In this document: positions 7,900 through 15,870 of the stretch, piece by piece
Layout: each line of letters begins with the position of its first letter
Position numbering within the stretch: the stretch's first letter is position 1
Origin: Shimia sp039969785
GTDB lineage: Bacteria; Pseudomonadota; Alphaproteobacteria; Rhodobacterales; Rhodobacteraceae
Assembly: GCF_039969785.1 (NCBI RefSeq)
Contig: NZ_JBDVNC010000018.1
Location: forward strand, 62,001-126,000
Reading direction: 5' to 3'
DNA length: 64,000 nt
Translations under genes and position numbers: made by a program
The notes under the pieces: model-generated
Database searches by the model: none
What the model was told of the DNA's origin: nothing
Seen by the model: only the letters and a program-made list of their open reading frames with translations

Positions 7900-8624
7900 A
7901 AAGCATTCTGATCACCGGAGCCAGCCAGGGAATTGGCCGCAAGACCGCAGAAATGTTTCTGGAGGCAGGCTGGCGCGTGGGGTTGGTTGCACGCAATGGC
8001 GAAAAGCTGGAGGCCATTGCATCACATTATGACACGGCGGTGGCGCTGCCCGCAGATGTGACAGATCCTAACATGATGGAGGCTGTTTTTGACGCCTTTG
8101 TGGATCAGGCCGGGCGGTTGGACGCGTTGTTTAACAATGCCGGAATGTTTGGAACGGCTGGCACGATTGATACGCTCGAGGTTGATGATTTTGACCGGGT
8201 GATGAACGTGAACGTGCGCGGCATGTTTATCGCGGCGCGTCTGGCGTTTCGTCATATGCGTCAGCAAAATCCGCAGGGCGGGCGGATTATCAACAACGGG
8301 TCATTGTCGGCCTATGTGCCGCGCGAAGGGTCGATTTGTTATACCACCAGCAAACACGCGATCACCGGTATGACGCGCACCTTGTCTCTGGACGGGCGTC
8401 CGTTTGACATTTCCTGTGGCCAGATCGACATTGGCAATGCGGCCACGGATTTGGTGGCCTCTTTGAACTCTGCGCTGGTTGAGGCGGGCAAGCCTGCCAT
8501 CGACACAATGGCGGTTGAGGATGCGGCTCGGTCCGTGCTGCATATGGCTGAAATGCCTGCATCCGCAAACGTGCAGTTCATGACAGTGATGGCGACAAAA
8601 ATGCCTTATATCGGGCGCGGTTAG
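7896..8624 (+). CDS. Short-chain dehydrogenase/reductase
   Basis: Classical SDR-family NAD(P)-dependent oxidoreductase, 242 residues, substrate unknown. It has the TGASQGIG nucleotide motif (7-14), NNAG (80-83), N106, S136 (NNGSLSAY) and the Y149-x3-K153 pair (YTTSK), so the catalytic tetrad is intact. Its ATG overlaps the helicase stop by 4 bases, indicating translational coupling. Its end overlaps the end of the convergent maturase gene by 3 bases, so there is no room for a terminator. Confidence 0.92.
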   Translation: MKSILITGASQGIGRKTAEMFLEAGWRVGLVARNGEKLEAIASHYDTAVALPADVTDPNMMEAVFDAFVDQAGRLDALFNNAGMFGTAGTIDTLEVDDFDRVMNVNVRGMFIAARLAFRHMRQQNPQGGRIINNGSLSAYVPREGSICYTTSKHAITGMTRTLSLDGRPFDISCGQIDIGNAATDLVASLNSALVEAGKPAIDTMAVEDAARSVLHMAEMPASANVQFMTVMATKMPYIGRG

Positions 8625-9826
8625 CGCGCGGCGTTTGCTGCGGGCAAACCACGCGAGACAAGCGAAGCCATTTTTTGCAAACGCTCGCCAGCGTGGCGCA
8701 TAAACATCGTGTAGCTTTCGCAGAAATAATTGTGCCCGTCTTCGCCGCTTTTGGATTTGGCAAAGCGATGTTTGGGACACCCGCCATTACAGGCAAACCG
8801 GAACGAACAGGATTGGCATTGCCCGGTCAGGCTGTTTTTTTTGTCGAGACCAAATTCAATCTGATCCTGCCGCCAAAGCATGTCGCGCAGCGGCGTTTCA
8901 GTGATATTGCCCAGTCGGTACTCCGGGTAAACGTAATGATCGCAGGCATATAAGCTGCCGTCATGTTCCAGCGCCAACCCATTGCCACAGGTTTCAGCAA
9001 AGATGCACAAGGTTGACGGGGCGCCCATCCATAAGCCCAGTTGCACATCGAAATACTGTACATAGACTTTGCCGATATCGTTTTTGAACCACGCGTCGAA
9101 CACGTCACACAGGAATTTTCCATAGGCGCGCGGTGCGACGGACCAGTTGGTGACGTTGTTGCCCGGATCCATGTCGACCTGCGGGGCGCTGGCCAGCCCG
9201 TCGCCGGCGCTGCGTTCTGCGATCGGGATGAATTGCAAAAACTCAAACCCGGCGCCCTTGAGAAAACGATAAACCTCTTTGGCCTTACCGCTGTTGGCGC
9301 GGTGCACTGTGGTCATGGCGTTGTAGTCGACGTTGTGACGTTGCAAGACATCCAACCCGGCCATGACCGCGTCAAATGTGGGTCGCCCGGCGCGATCAAC
9401 CCGGTAACGGTCATGGATTTTCTTGGGGCCGTCGACGGACAGCCCAACCAGAAACGCGTTGTCGTGCAGGAACGCACCCCAGTCGTCATTCAGCAGCATG
9501 CCATTGGTTTGAATTGCGTTGCTGACCTTGGTGTTTTCCGGGGCGTATTTCTTTTGCAGCGCGATAATCTTTCGGAAATAGTCGACCCCCAGCATCGTCG
9601 GTTCGCCGCCTTGCCATGCAAAGCTGACCTCGGGCAAGCCCGCTTCAAGCGATGTTTCGACGGTTTGGCGAATGTAAGCGTCCAACACGTCGTCGGACAT
9701 GCGGAATTTCTTTTCCGACGGGAAAAGCTTTTCCTTTTCGAGATAGTAACAATAGGCGCAGTCGATATTGCAGCGCGGACCAATCGGCTTGGTCATGATG
9801 TGAAACGGGCGTGGCTGTTTGGTCAT
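8621..9826 (-). CDS. Anaerobic sulfatase-maturating enzyme (radical SAM/SPASM)
   Basis: Radical SAM enzyme that oxidises the active-site Cys or Ser of sulfatases to formylglycine in the cytoplasm without oxygen. It has 401 residues from the ATG at 9826, which has AAGAG upstream; an upstream start at 9883 would add 19 unlikely residues. The [4Fe-4S]-SAM motif CNIDCAYC has Cys at 19, 23 and 26, followed by GGEP (73-76). The C-terminal SPASM region shows the AnSME pattern: CIFAETCGNG, LYACDHYVYPEYRLGN and CQSCSFRFACNGGCPKHRF, enough cysteines for two auxiliary clusters. The sulfatase it probably serves is at 59245-60786 rather than adjacent. The neighbouring TauE/SafE exporter fits a sulfur theme. 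Confidence 0.92.
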   Translation of the reverse strand: MTKQPRPFHIMTKPIGPRCNIDCAYCYYLEKEKLFPSEKKFRMSDDVLDAYIRQTVETSLEAGLPEVSFAWQGGEPTMLGVDYFRKIIALQKKYAPENTKVSNAIQTNGMLLNDDWGAFLHDNAFLVGLSVDGPKKIHDRYRVDRAGRPTFDAVMAGLDVLQRHNVDYNAMTTVHRANSGKAKEVYRFLKGAGFEFLQFIPIAERSAGDGLASAPQVDMDPGNNVTNWSVAPRAYGKFLCDVFDAWFKNDIGKVYVQYFDVQLGLWMGAPSTLCIFAETCGNGLALEHDGSLYACDHYVYPEYRLGNITETPLRDMLWRQDQIEFGLDKKNSLTGQCQSCSFRFACNGGCPKHRFAKSKSGEDGHNYFCESYTMFMRHAGERLQKMASLVSRGLPAANAAR

Positions 9827-9903
9827 AAGACACTCTTGGCGCTGGCAATAGCGCATGACACCCGATTTCGACGCACGTGGCAATCAGGAATGAACGCCGT
9901 TGC

Positions 9904-10665
9904 TTAGCCCTGACGCAACAGACGGAAGGCTGCGGATGCGCCCCAACCGGCAACGATGGCGATCGCCAGAGACATCAGGCCATAGATCAATGGTTTTTGG
10001 CGTGACAGATCATAGAGCCAGCGTTCAAGGCCAACTTTGTCAACATCAATGATCGTTTCGAACTGAGACACAACTTTGCCGCCTCGGGTCAAAAAGATGC
10101 GTGCAGGGTAATCGCCTTCGGCAAGGTTGGCAGGCATCTTTATCGAAGTTCTGAACAAGGTTTGTTGGTCGACCTGAACGGCATTTTCCAACAACTGATA
10201 CAGGCCCTGATTCTTGCGAATGCGAATAATGGCTTCTGAAAAACTTTGAGCATCGTCGATGTTCATCGGTGCGCCGACCGAACGGATGGCGCGGGGTATG
10301 GAAACTCTGTGGCGCTGATCTTCGACGCTGCTGAGCGCCTGTTCAAAAGGGGCGGACGTTGCGACGGCGTAAAAGGTGGGTGCGGAGTCTACTTCGACAG
10401 TATCGGTGTTGATCCAGATGCCAAATTTACGTTCCTTGCGGCGCACAGTCACGGGATGTGATGGGCCGGAAACGGTGATCACAACCTCAAGCGGCGCATC
10501 GGTGGGAATGGGGGATTCGCGTTTGACAGCACCGAAGACCAGAATTTCGGATCCGTCAAAAGTGGCCGTGATGGCGACCTTGTCCTGGCTGAGGCCAAGC
10601 ACCACTTCTTCGGCGCGAAGCGGCATTGCGACAAGGGCGATGAGCAGACAGAGCAGGCGCAGCAT
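9904..10665 (-). CDS. TIGR02186-type membrane-anchored protein
   Basis: Conserved alphaproteobacterial protein of unknown function, 253 residues from the ATG at 10665. It has an N-terminal signal peptide (MLRLLCLLIALVAMPLRAE, cleavage after LRA), a periplasmic region of about 200 residues, and one C-terminal transmembrane segment (IYGLMSLAIAIVAGWGASAA) with a short basic tail. The start was chosen at the signal peptide; an upstream frame begins inside the exporter gene. Its ATG lies 2 bases after the stop of the TauE/SafE gene, with GGGGGGGC as ribosome site. This pairing is familiar in the Rhodobacterales, suggesting an accessory role in anion export. Confidence 0.8.
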   Translation of the reverse strand: MLRLLCLLIALVAMPLRAEEVVLGLSQDKVAITATFDGSEILVFGAVKRESPIPTDAPLEVVITVSGPSHPVTVRRKERKFGIWINTDTVEVDSAPTFYAVATSAPFEQALSSVEDQRHRVSIPRAIRSVGAPMNIDDAQSFSEAIIRIRKNQGLYQLLENAVQVDQQTLFRTSIKMPANLAEGDYPARIFLTRGGKVVSQFETIIDVDKVGLERWLYDLSRQKPLIYGLMSLAIAIVAGWGASAAFRLLRQG

Positions 10666-10666
10666 A

Positions 10667-11584
10667 TTAGTGCCCCCCCGCCGTACCGATTGAATAGAGT
10701 TCTGAAGGTTCCAGAAGCAAATCCAGACCCAGTTTTGCACAAACCAGCATGACCATCAGAGCCAGAAGAATGCGTAGCTGTTCCGCCTTAAGATAGGTGC
10801 CGATCCGGGTGCCGATTTGTGCGCCGATGACACCGCCCAAAAGCAGCAGAACAGCCAGCGCGATGTCGACAGTAAAGTTCGTTGTGGCGTGCAACAGCGT
10901 TGTAAAACCGGTGACAAAAATGATCTGGAACAGCGAAGTTCCAACCACAACTTTGGTCGGCATGCCCAGCAGATAGATCATCGCAGGCACCATGATAAAT
11001 CCGCCGCCAACACCCATGATCGCTGCCAGAATACCAACCGCGATGCCAACAACAATGGGCGGGATTACGGAAATATAGAGGCCGGACACCCGGAACCGCA
11101 TTTTAAAGGGAAGCCCGTGAATCCAATTGTGTTTCTTACGTTTGACGGGACCTGGATTTTTGCGTGACTTGCGGATCGCATTCAGGCTCTCGACGAACAT
11201 AAGGCTGCCGATAATGCCCAGGAAGACCACGTAGCAAAGCCGCACCAGCAGGTCGACCTGTCCCTGAGCCTTTAGATAGTTGAAGACAACCACACCAAAA
11301 GCGGCGCCAATCAAACCCCCGACAAGGAGCACGCCCCCCATCTTGAGGTCCACCGTCTTGCGTTTGAAATGTGCGAGAACGCCAGAAAAAGACGAAGCGA
11401 CAATCTGGTTTGCTTCGGTGGCTACCGCAACGGCTGGGGGAATGCCGATGAAAAACAACAGCGGCGTCATCAGAAAGCCACCGCCAACACCAAACATTCC
11501 GGACAATATCCCGACCATCCCTCCGAGACCCAGCAATAGAAATGCGTTTACGGAAACTTCGGCAATGGGGAGGTATATCTGCAT
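10667..11584 (-). CDS. TauE/SafE (TSUP) family sulfite or organosulfonate exporter
   Basis: Integral membrane exporter of the TSUP family, 305 residues with about eight predicted transmembrane helices in two homologous halves. Each half opens with a glycine-rich motif: GLGGMVGILSGMFGVGGGF near the N-terminus and AIMGVGGGFIMVPAMIYLLG in the middle. The cytoplasmic linker is basic (RKSRKNPGPVKRKKHNW). The usual substrates are sulfite, sulfoacetate or similar anions; the actual substrate is unknown. It begins an operon with the TIGR02186-type gene and possibly the sulfatase maturase. A hairpin separates it from the ABC operon upstream. Confidence 0.88.
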   Translation of the reverse strand: MQIYLPIAEVSVNAFLLLGLGGMVGILSGMFGVGGGFLMTPLLFFIGIPPAVAVATEANQIVASSFSGVLAHFKRKTVDLKMGGVLLVGGLIGAAFGVVVFNYLKAQGQVDLLVRLCYVVFLGIIGSLMFVESLNAIRKSRKNPGPVKRKKHNWIHGLPFKMRFRVSGLYISVIPPIVVGIAVGILAAIMGVGGGFIMVPAMIYLLGMPTKVVVGTSLFQIIFVTGFTTLLHATTNFTVDIALAVLLLLGGVIGAQIGTRIGTYLKAEQLRILLALMVMLVCAKLGLDLLLEPSELYSIGTAGGH

Positions 11585-11619
11585 GTCGTTTCATAAGTTT
11601 GCATGTGCAGAAAATCAAG

Positions 11620-11645
11620 CTGCCAGCGAACACAAATGCTGGCAG
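11620..11645 (-). terminator. Hairpin terminator after the nucleoside ABC operon
   Basis: CTGCCAGC-N10-GCTGGCAG is a perfect 8-bp stem 35 bases after the last permease stop. On the minus strand it is followed by CTTGATTTTC. It probably ends the ABC operon before the TauE/SafE promoter. Confidence 0.6.
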
Positions 11646-11679
11646 GCCTGAAACCTTTCCGTGAACTGGACTTATTCCA

Positions 11680-12648
11680 TCAGCGTTCTTTGACGTAAGG
11701 TTCTCCGCCTGCGCGCGGTGGAATGGCGCGTCCGACAAATCCGGCAAGGATCACAACCGTCAAAATATAGGGCAAAACGTCCATAACCTGGACTGGAATG
11801 ACGAAATTGCCGATTTCGATATTTTGATAGCGCAGCGCCACGGCTTGAAGTAGGCCAAACAAAAGCGTCGTCGAAAGCGCATACCACGGGCGCCATTTCG
11901 CAAAGATCAATGCCGCGAGTGCGATGAAGCCACGCCCGGCGGTCATGTCTTTGACAAATCCGGCCTGCAGCGCGGTTGCCAGGTATGCGCCAGCGATTCC
12001 GCAAAGAACGCCACAGATCATTACGGCAGCGTATCGTAGTCCAACAACTGAAACGCCTGCTGTATCCACAGCGGCGGGGTTTTCGCCAACCGCGCGCAGA
12101 CGCAGGCCAAAACGGGTGCGATACAAAATCCACCATGTGGCCGGAACACAGGCGAAGGCGAGGTAGACCAGAATTGAATGGCCCGAGATAAGTTCGGCAT
12201 AAATCGGCCCGAAGATTGGAACGCCAGACAGGGAGTCGGCCAGCGGCAATTCGATGGGATTAAAGCGTGCGTCACCCTCTAGTGATGGGGTGCGGCCGCC
12301 TTGCTTGAACCAGTCCTGTGCGACCAGAACGGTCATACCGGCCGCCAGAAAGTTGATCGCGACGCCCGAAATCAGCTGATTGCCCCGGAAAGTGATTGAT
12401 GCCAGACCGTGGATCACAGACAGGATCATAGAGCTGGCAATGCCTGCAAGTAGCCCCATCCAGACCGAGCCGGTGGCGTAGGCTATGGCGGCAGAAAAGA
12501 AAGCGGCGGCCAGCATTTTGCCTTCTAGCCCGATGTCAAAGATACCCGCGCGTTCAGAGAATAGCCCGGCGAGGCAGGCCAGAAGCAAAGGCGTGGCCAG
12601 ACGAATGGTTGAATCCAGCACTTGGATGATTGTCAGGAAATCCATCAA
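11680..12648 (-). CDS. ABC importer permease, NupQ/YufQ type
   Basis: Second inner-membrane permease of a BMP-type nucleoside/purine importer, 322 residues with roughly eight hydrophobic helices. The N-terminus (STIRLATPLLLACLAGLFSE, then RAGIFDIGLEGKML) and the middle segment ICGVLCGIAGAYLATA are typical of the branched-chain/simple-sugar permease superfamily subgroup that accompanies Bmp lipoproteins. It overlaps the preceding permease gene by 4 bases. It is the last gene of the operon and is followed by a hairpin. Confidence 0.9.
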   Translation of the reverse strand: MMDFLTIIQVLDSTIRLATPLLLACLAGLFSERAGIFDIGLEGKMLAAAFFSAAIAYATGSVWMGLLAGIASSMILSVIHGLASITFRGNQLISGVAINFLAAGMTVLVAQDWFKQGGRTPSLEGDARFNPIELPLADSLSGVPIFGPIYAELISGHSILVYLAFACVPATWWILYRTRFGLRLRAVGENPAAVDTAGVSVVGLRYAAVMICGVLCGIAGAYLATALQAGFVKDMTAGRGFIALAALIFAKWRPWYALSTTLLFGLLQAVALRYQNIEIGNFVIPVQVMDVLPYILTVVILAGFVGRAIPPRAGGEPYVKER

Positions 12649-13739
12649 GCATTCCTCCGGCGCAGTGCAAGGAAGAGTTTTTCAAGCGGCATGCGTACCA
12701 TGTTATCGAGCGCGCCGGTAAACAGGATCACGAGGGCCTGAATCACCACGATCAATTCTCGTGGGATACTGGTCCAGAGCGCGAGTTCTGCGCCTCCCTG
12801 ATAAAGGAAGCCAAACAGGATGGCAGCGAGGAAAACGCCAAACGGATGGCTGCGCCCCATCAGAGCCACAGCAATGCCAATAAAGCCCGCACCTTCGGTT
12901 GAGTTCAGGATCAGGCGTTCGCTTTCGCCCATTGTGGTGTTGACCGACATCATGCCCGCCAAGGCGCCCGAGATCAGCATGGCAATCACAGTGATGCGCA
13001 CGGGACTGATGCCTGCGTATTTGGCGGCGGATTCAGAAAAGCCAAATGACCGGATTTCATAGCCCAGACGGGTGCGCCAGATCAGGAACCAGACCAGAAT
13101 GCAGGCAATCACCGCAAGAAAGAATGTGACATTGGCCGGTGCGCCGCGAAACAGGATGTTTTCAGAGGTTGAAAACATGTCGCGGAAGGTGGGCAGATGG
13201 GTGGCTTCGGGGAACTTGGCGGTGGCCGGGTCCATGGCGCCAACCGGGCGCAGGATGTTCACAAGCACATAGTTCAGCAGACCGGCTGCGATAAAGTTGA
13301 ACATGATCGTGGTAATCACGATATGGCTGCCGCGTTTGGCCTGAAGAATGGCCGGGATATAGGCCCAGGCCGCGCCAAATAATGCACCTCCAACCGAGGC
13401 GCCAAGGATCGCCAGAGACCAGTGTGGCCAAGGGACATAGAGACAGACCAGCGCAACGCCAAGGCCACCTATCATGGCCTGACCTTCGCCGCCGATGTTG
13501 AACATACGGGCGTGAAACGCGATGGCGACGGCCAGCCCGGTGAACATAAAGTTGGTGGCGTAATAGAGCGTATACCCCCACCCGGCAGAGCGCATCAACG
13601 CGCCCTCAACCATCAGCTTAAACGCGGCAATCGGGTTTTCCCCGATGGCGAGAATAACCAAAGCTGACAGAAATGCGGCCAGTAACAAGCTACATAGCGG
13701 AACAAGGACGGCGTCAGCCCATTTTGGCATCTTTTCCAT
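12645..13739 (-). CDS. ABC importer permease, NupP/YufP type
   Basis: First inner-membrane permease of the BMP-type importer, 364 residues with about nine transmembrane helices. It contains AFHARMFNIGGEGQAMIGGLG, the family hallmark, and the coupling-region segment RTRLGYEIRSFGFSESAAKYAGIS. It forms a heterodimer with the next permease and docks on the tandem-domain ATPase encoded upstream. It starts 50 bases after the stop of a 34-residue membrane protein encoded between the ATPase and this gene; GGGGAGCG provides the ribosome site. Confidence 0.9.
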   Translation of the reverse strand: MEKMPKWADAVLVPLCSLLLAAFLSALVILAIGENPIAAFKLMVEGALMRSAGWGYTLYYATNFMFTGLAVAIAFHARMFNIGGEGQAMIGGLGVALVCLYVPWPHWSLAILGASVGGALFGAAWAYIPAILQAKRGSHIVITTIMFNFIAAGLLNYVLVNILRPVGAMDPATAKFPEATHLPTFRDMFSTSENILFRGAPANVTFFLAVIACILVWFLIWRTRLGYEIRSFGFSESAAKYAGISPVRITVIAMLISGALAGMMSVNTTMGESERLILNSTEGAGFIGIAVALMGRSHPFGVFLAAILFGFLYQGGAELALWTSIPRELIVVIQALVILFTGALDNMVRMPLEKLFLALRRRNA

Positions 13740-13788
13740 TATGAACGCTCCCCTTTATGGGCCGGACACGTCCGAGTACCGGCGCGAC

Positions 13789-13893
13789 CTAAATGTAGCG
13801 CAGAGATGCCAGGCACATCCCAATCACGATCCCAACCCATACGAGCCAGTTTTCCCGAAAATGCCGACGCAGGCGCCACAGCTTTTTTGACAT
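13789..13893 (-). CDS. 34-residue membrane microprotein in the ABC operon
   Basis: A short open frame fills the otherwise unexplained gap between the ATPase and the first permease. It starts 16 bases after the ATPase stop and encodes 34 residues: a basic N-terminus (MSKKLWRLRRHFREN), one hydrophobic helix (WLVWVGIVIGMCLASL) and a short RYI tail. The charge pattern predicts N-in orientation. There is no clear ribosome site, so it could be read by translational coupling to the ATPase gene. The composition is typical of a single-pass small protein rather than random sequence, but coding status is unproven. Confidence 0.5.
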   Translation of the reverse strand: MSKKLWRLRRHFRENWLVWVGIVIGMCLASLRYI

Positions 13894-13908
13894 GCGTAAG
13901 TACTTTCA

Positions 13909-15438
13909 TCAGGCATTTTCTCCGTCAATTCCTGCCATCAACAGACCCAATTCTTTTTCGTTGGTCTGTGCGGGCAGGCGTTCGCCCATGATATGTCCGT
14001 CAAACATCACGGCAATCCGGTCAGCCAGTGACAATACTTCTTCCAGTTCGACGCTGACCAGCAAAATGGCTTTGCCCTGATCGCGCAGATTGACGATTTG
14101 CTGGTGGATGAATTCGATTGCGCCAATGTCAACACCGCGGGTGGGCTGGCCAATCAGCAACAAATCCGGGTTGCGTTCAATTTCGCGGGCCAGCACAATT
14201 TTCTGCTGGTTGCCGCCGGAGAAATTCTTGGCTGCAAGTTTGGGATGTGGCGGACGCACGTCGAACCGGTCCATTTTTTCCTGCGCCAGTTCCTGAATAC
14301 CGGCGTTGTCCATCAGCATGCCGGATTGATAGGCCGGGTCGCGGTGATAGCCGAACACGACGTTTTCCCACGCCGAGTATTCCATGATCAAACCCTCGCG
14401 CTGGCGGTCTTCTGGCACATGGGCGATGCCTGCGTTGCGACGGGATTGGCCATGCGCGCCTTTGCCCGTCAGCGGTATTTCAGTGCCGTTCACGCGGATC
14501 GTGCCGGTCGCCTCGGCAAACCCGCCCAAAACTTCAAGCAATTCGGACTGGCCGTTGCCCGCCACGCCAGCAATGCCGAGAATTTCACCTTTGCGCACGG
14601 TCAGGTCGATGCCTTTGACACGCTCAACGCCTTTGTCGTCGATCACGCGCAGGTTCTGAACCTCAAGCACAACGTCACCGGGGGTGGCCGGGACTTTGTC
14701 GACGCGTAGCAGCACTTTGCGCCCCACCATCAATTCAGCAAGATGTTCCGGGCTGGTTTCGGTTGTTTTAACAGTGGCGGTCATTTCGCCACGTCGCATC
14801 ACCGAAACGGTATTGGTGATGTCCATGATTTCCCGCAGCTTATGCGTAATCAGGATGATGGTTTTACCCTCTTCGCGCAGCCGGTCGAGGATGCGGAACA
14901 GCTGGTCCGCTTCGGCCGGGGTCAGCACGCCGGTGGGTTCGTCGAGAATAAGAATGTCGGCCTGTCGATACAGCGCCTTGAGGATTTCAACGCGCTGCTG
15001 GTGTCCGACCGACAGGTTTTCAATCAGGGCATCCGGATCGATGTTCAGTTCGTATTCCTGCGCCAGATGCGCCAGCTCTTTACGCGCCTTGGCCAGTGAT
15101 GGGCGCAACAACCGGCCATCTTCTGCGCCAAGGATGATGTTTTCCAGCACGGTGAAATTCTCAACCAGCTTAAAGTGCTGAAACACCATGCCGATGCCTG
15201 CTGAAATGGCGGCCTGGCTGTCGGGGATCAGGGTTTTCTGCCCCTTGATGAAAATCTCGCCTTTGTCGGCTTTGTAAAACCCATAAAGGATTGACATCAA
15301 AGTGGATTTTCCGGCGCCGTTTTCGCCGATAATGCCGTGAATCGTACCGGGTTGGACCGAGATTGAGATATCCTTGTTGGCCTGTACCGGGCCAAAGGCC
15401 TTGGATATGCCTTTGAGTTCAATGGCCGGGGCTGTCAT
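13909..15438 (-). CDS. Tandem-domain ABC ATPase of BMP-type nucleoside importer
   Basis: Cytoplasmic ATPase of the importer, 509 residues with two nucleotide-binding domains. Domain 1 has GENGAGKSTLMSIL (Walker A), LSVGHQQRVEIL (signature) and LILDEPTGVLTP (Walker B). Domain 2 has GVAGNGQSELLEVLGG (degenerate Walker A), FSGGNQQKIVLAREI and LLLIGQPTRGVDIGA, where Gln replaces the catalytic Glu, as is usual in the NupO/YufO group. Its start overlaps the upstream NTF2-like gene by 4 bases. The operon order is binding protein, NTF2-like protein, ATPase, small membrane protein, two permeases. Confidence 0.94.
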   Translation of the reverse strand: MTAPAIELKGISKAFGPVQANKDISISVQPGTIHGIIGENGAGKSTLMSILYGFYKADKGEIFIKGQKTLIPDSQAAISAGIGMVFQHFKLVENFTVLENIILGAEDGRLLRPSLAKARKELAHLAQEYELNIDPDALIENLSVGHQQRVEILKALYRQADILILDEPTGVLTPAEADQLFRILDRLREEGKTIILITHKLREIMDITNTVSVMRRGEMTATVKTTETSPEHLAELMVGRKVLLRVDKVPATPGDVVLEVQNLRVIDDKGVERVKGIDLTVRKGEILGIAGVAGNGQSELLEVLGGFAEATGTIRVNGTEIPLTGKGAHGQSRRNAGIAHVPEDRQREGLIMEYSAWENVVFGYHRDPAYQSGMLMDNAGIQELAQEKMDRFDVRPPHPKLAAKNFSGGNQQKIVLAREIERNPDLLLIGQPTRGVDIGAIEFIHQQIVNLRDQGKAILLVSVELEEVLSLADRIAVMFDGHIMGERLPAQTNEKELGLLMAGIDGENA

Positions 15439-15791
15439 TCAGGCTCTCCCAGTCCGACGAAGCCGGTCATGCGGGCAGGGCGCGACTGGTCGTCAGGTTC
15501 GATGAAATACTGACCGAATTGTTTCATACCGTCCGCCATGGCGAATTCCACGGTGGCGCGCTGCGTTGATCCGGTTGTGCTGAGGTTTACGACGCGGGCC
15601 GAGGCGCCGGGGGCGTATTCGGTATACATCGCGATATAGCCGATAAGCGCGTCAATGTCGGTGAGCGCGTCAGATGTGCGCGGGTCAAGGTAATAGAGCT
15701 CGGTGGGCAGGATGGCGCGCAAAGTAGCCGCGCGCGTGTCCGGGTTTGGGTCACCCCATGCCTCGAAAAAGGTTTCGACTGCGTGTGACAT
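15435..15791 (-). CDS. NTF2-like (SnoaL-type) protein inside the ABC operon
   Basis: Small cytosolic protein of 118 residues, probably a cone-shaped NTF2/SnoaL-like fold. Features include VETFFEAWGDPNPDTRAATLRAIL, an acidic-aromatic stretch LYYLDPRTSDALTDIDALIGYI, and C-terminal beta strands ending TGFVGLGEPE. Members of this fold range from steroid isomerases to ligand-binding scaffolds, so no reaction can be assigned. It lies between the binding-protein gene and the ATPase and overlaps the ATPase start by 4 bases, which makes a function tied to the imported ligand plausible. Confidence 0.8.
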   Translation of the reverse strand: MSHAVETFFEAWGDPNPDTRAATLRAILPTELYYLDPRTSDALTDIDALIGYIAMYTEYAPGASARVVNLSTTGSTQRATVEFAMADGMKQFGQYFIEPDDQSRPARMTGFVGLGEPE

Positions 15792-15810
15792 CGGACATCC
15801 TTGCTAAGAA

Positions 15811-15835
15811 GGGCCGCGCCGCAATGGCACGGCCC
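15811..15835 (-). terminator. Intercistronic hairpin after the binding-protein gene
   Basis: GGGCCGCGCC-GCAAT-GGCACGGCCC forms a 10-bp stem with one mismatched (wobble) pair, in the 79-base gap between the binding-protein stop and the NTF2-like gene. Such hairpins after periplasmic binding-protein genes usually cause partial termination or protect the mRNA, giving an excess of binding protein over transporter. There is no long T-run. Confidence 0.55.
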
Positions 15836-15870
15836 TGTTTCACGTTTCGATAATCAGCAAAAAACGCAGA

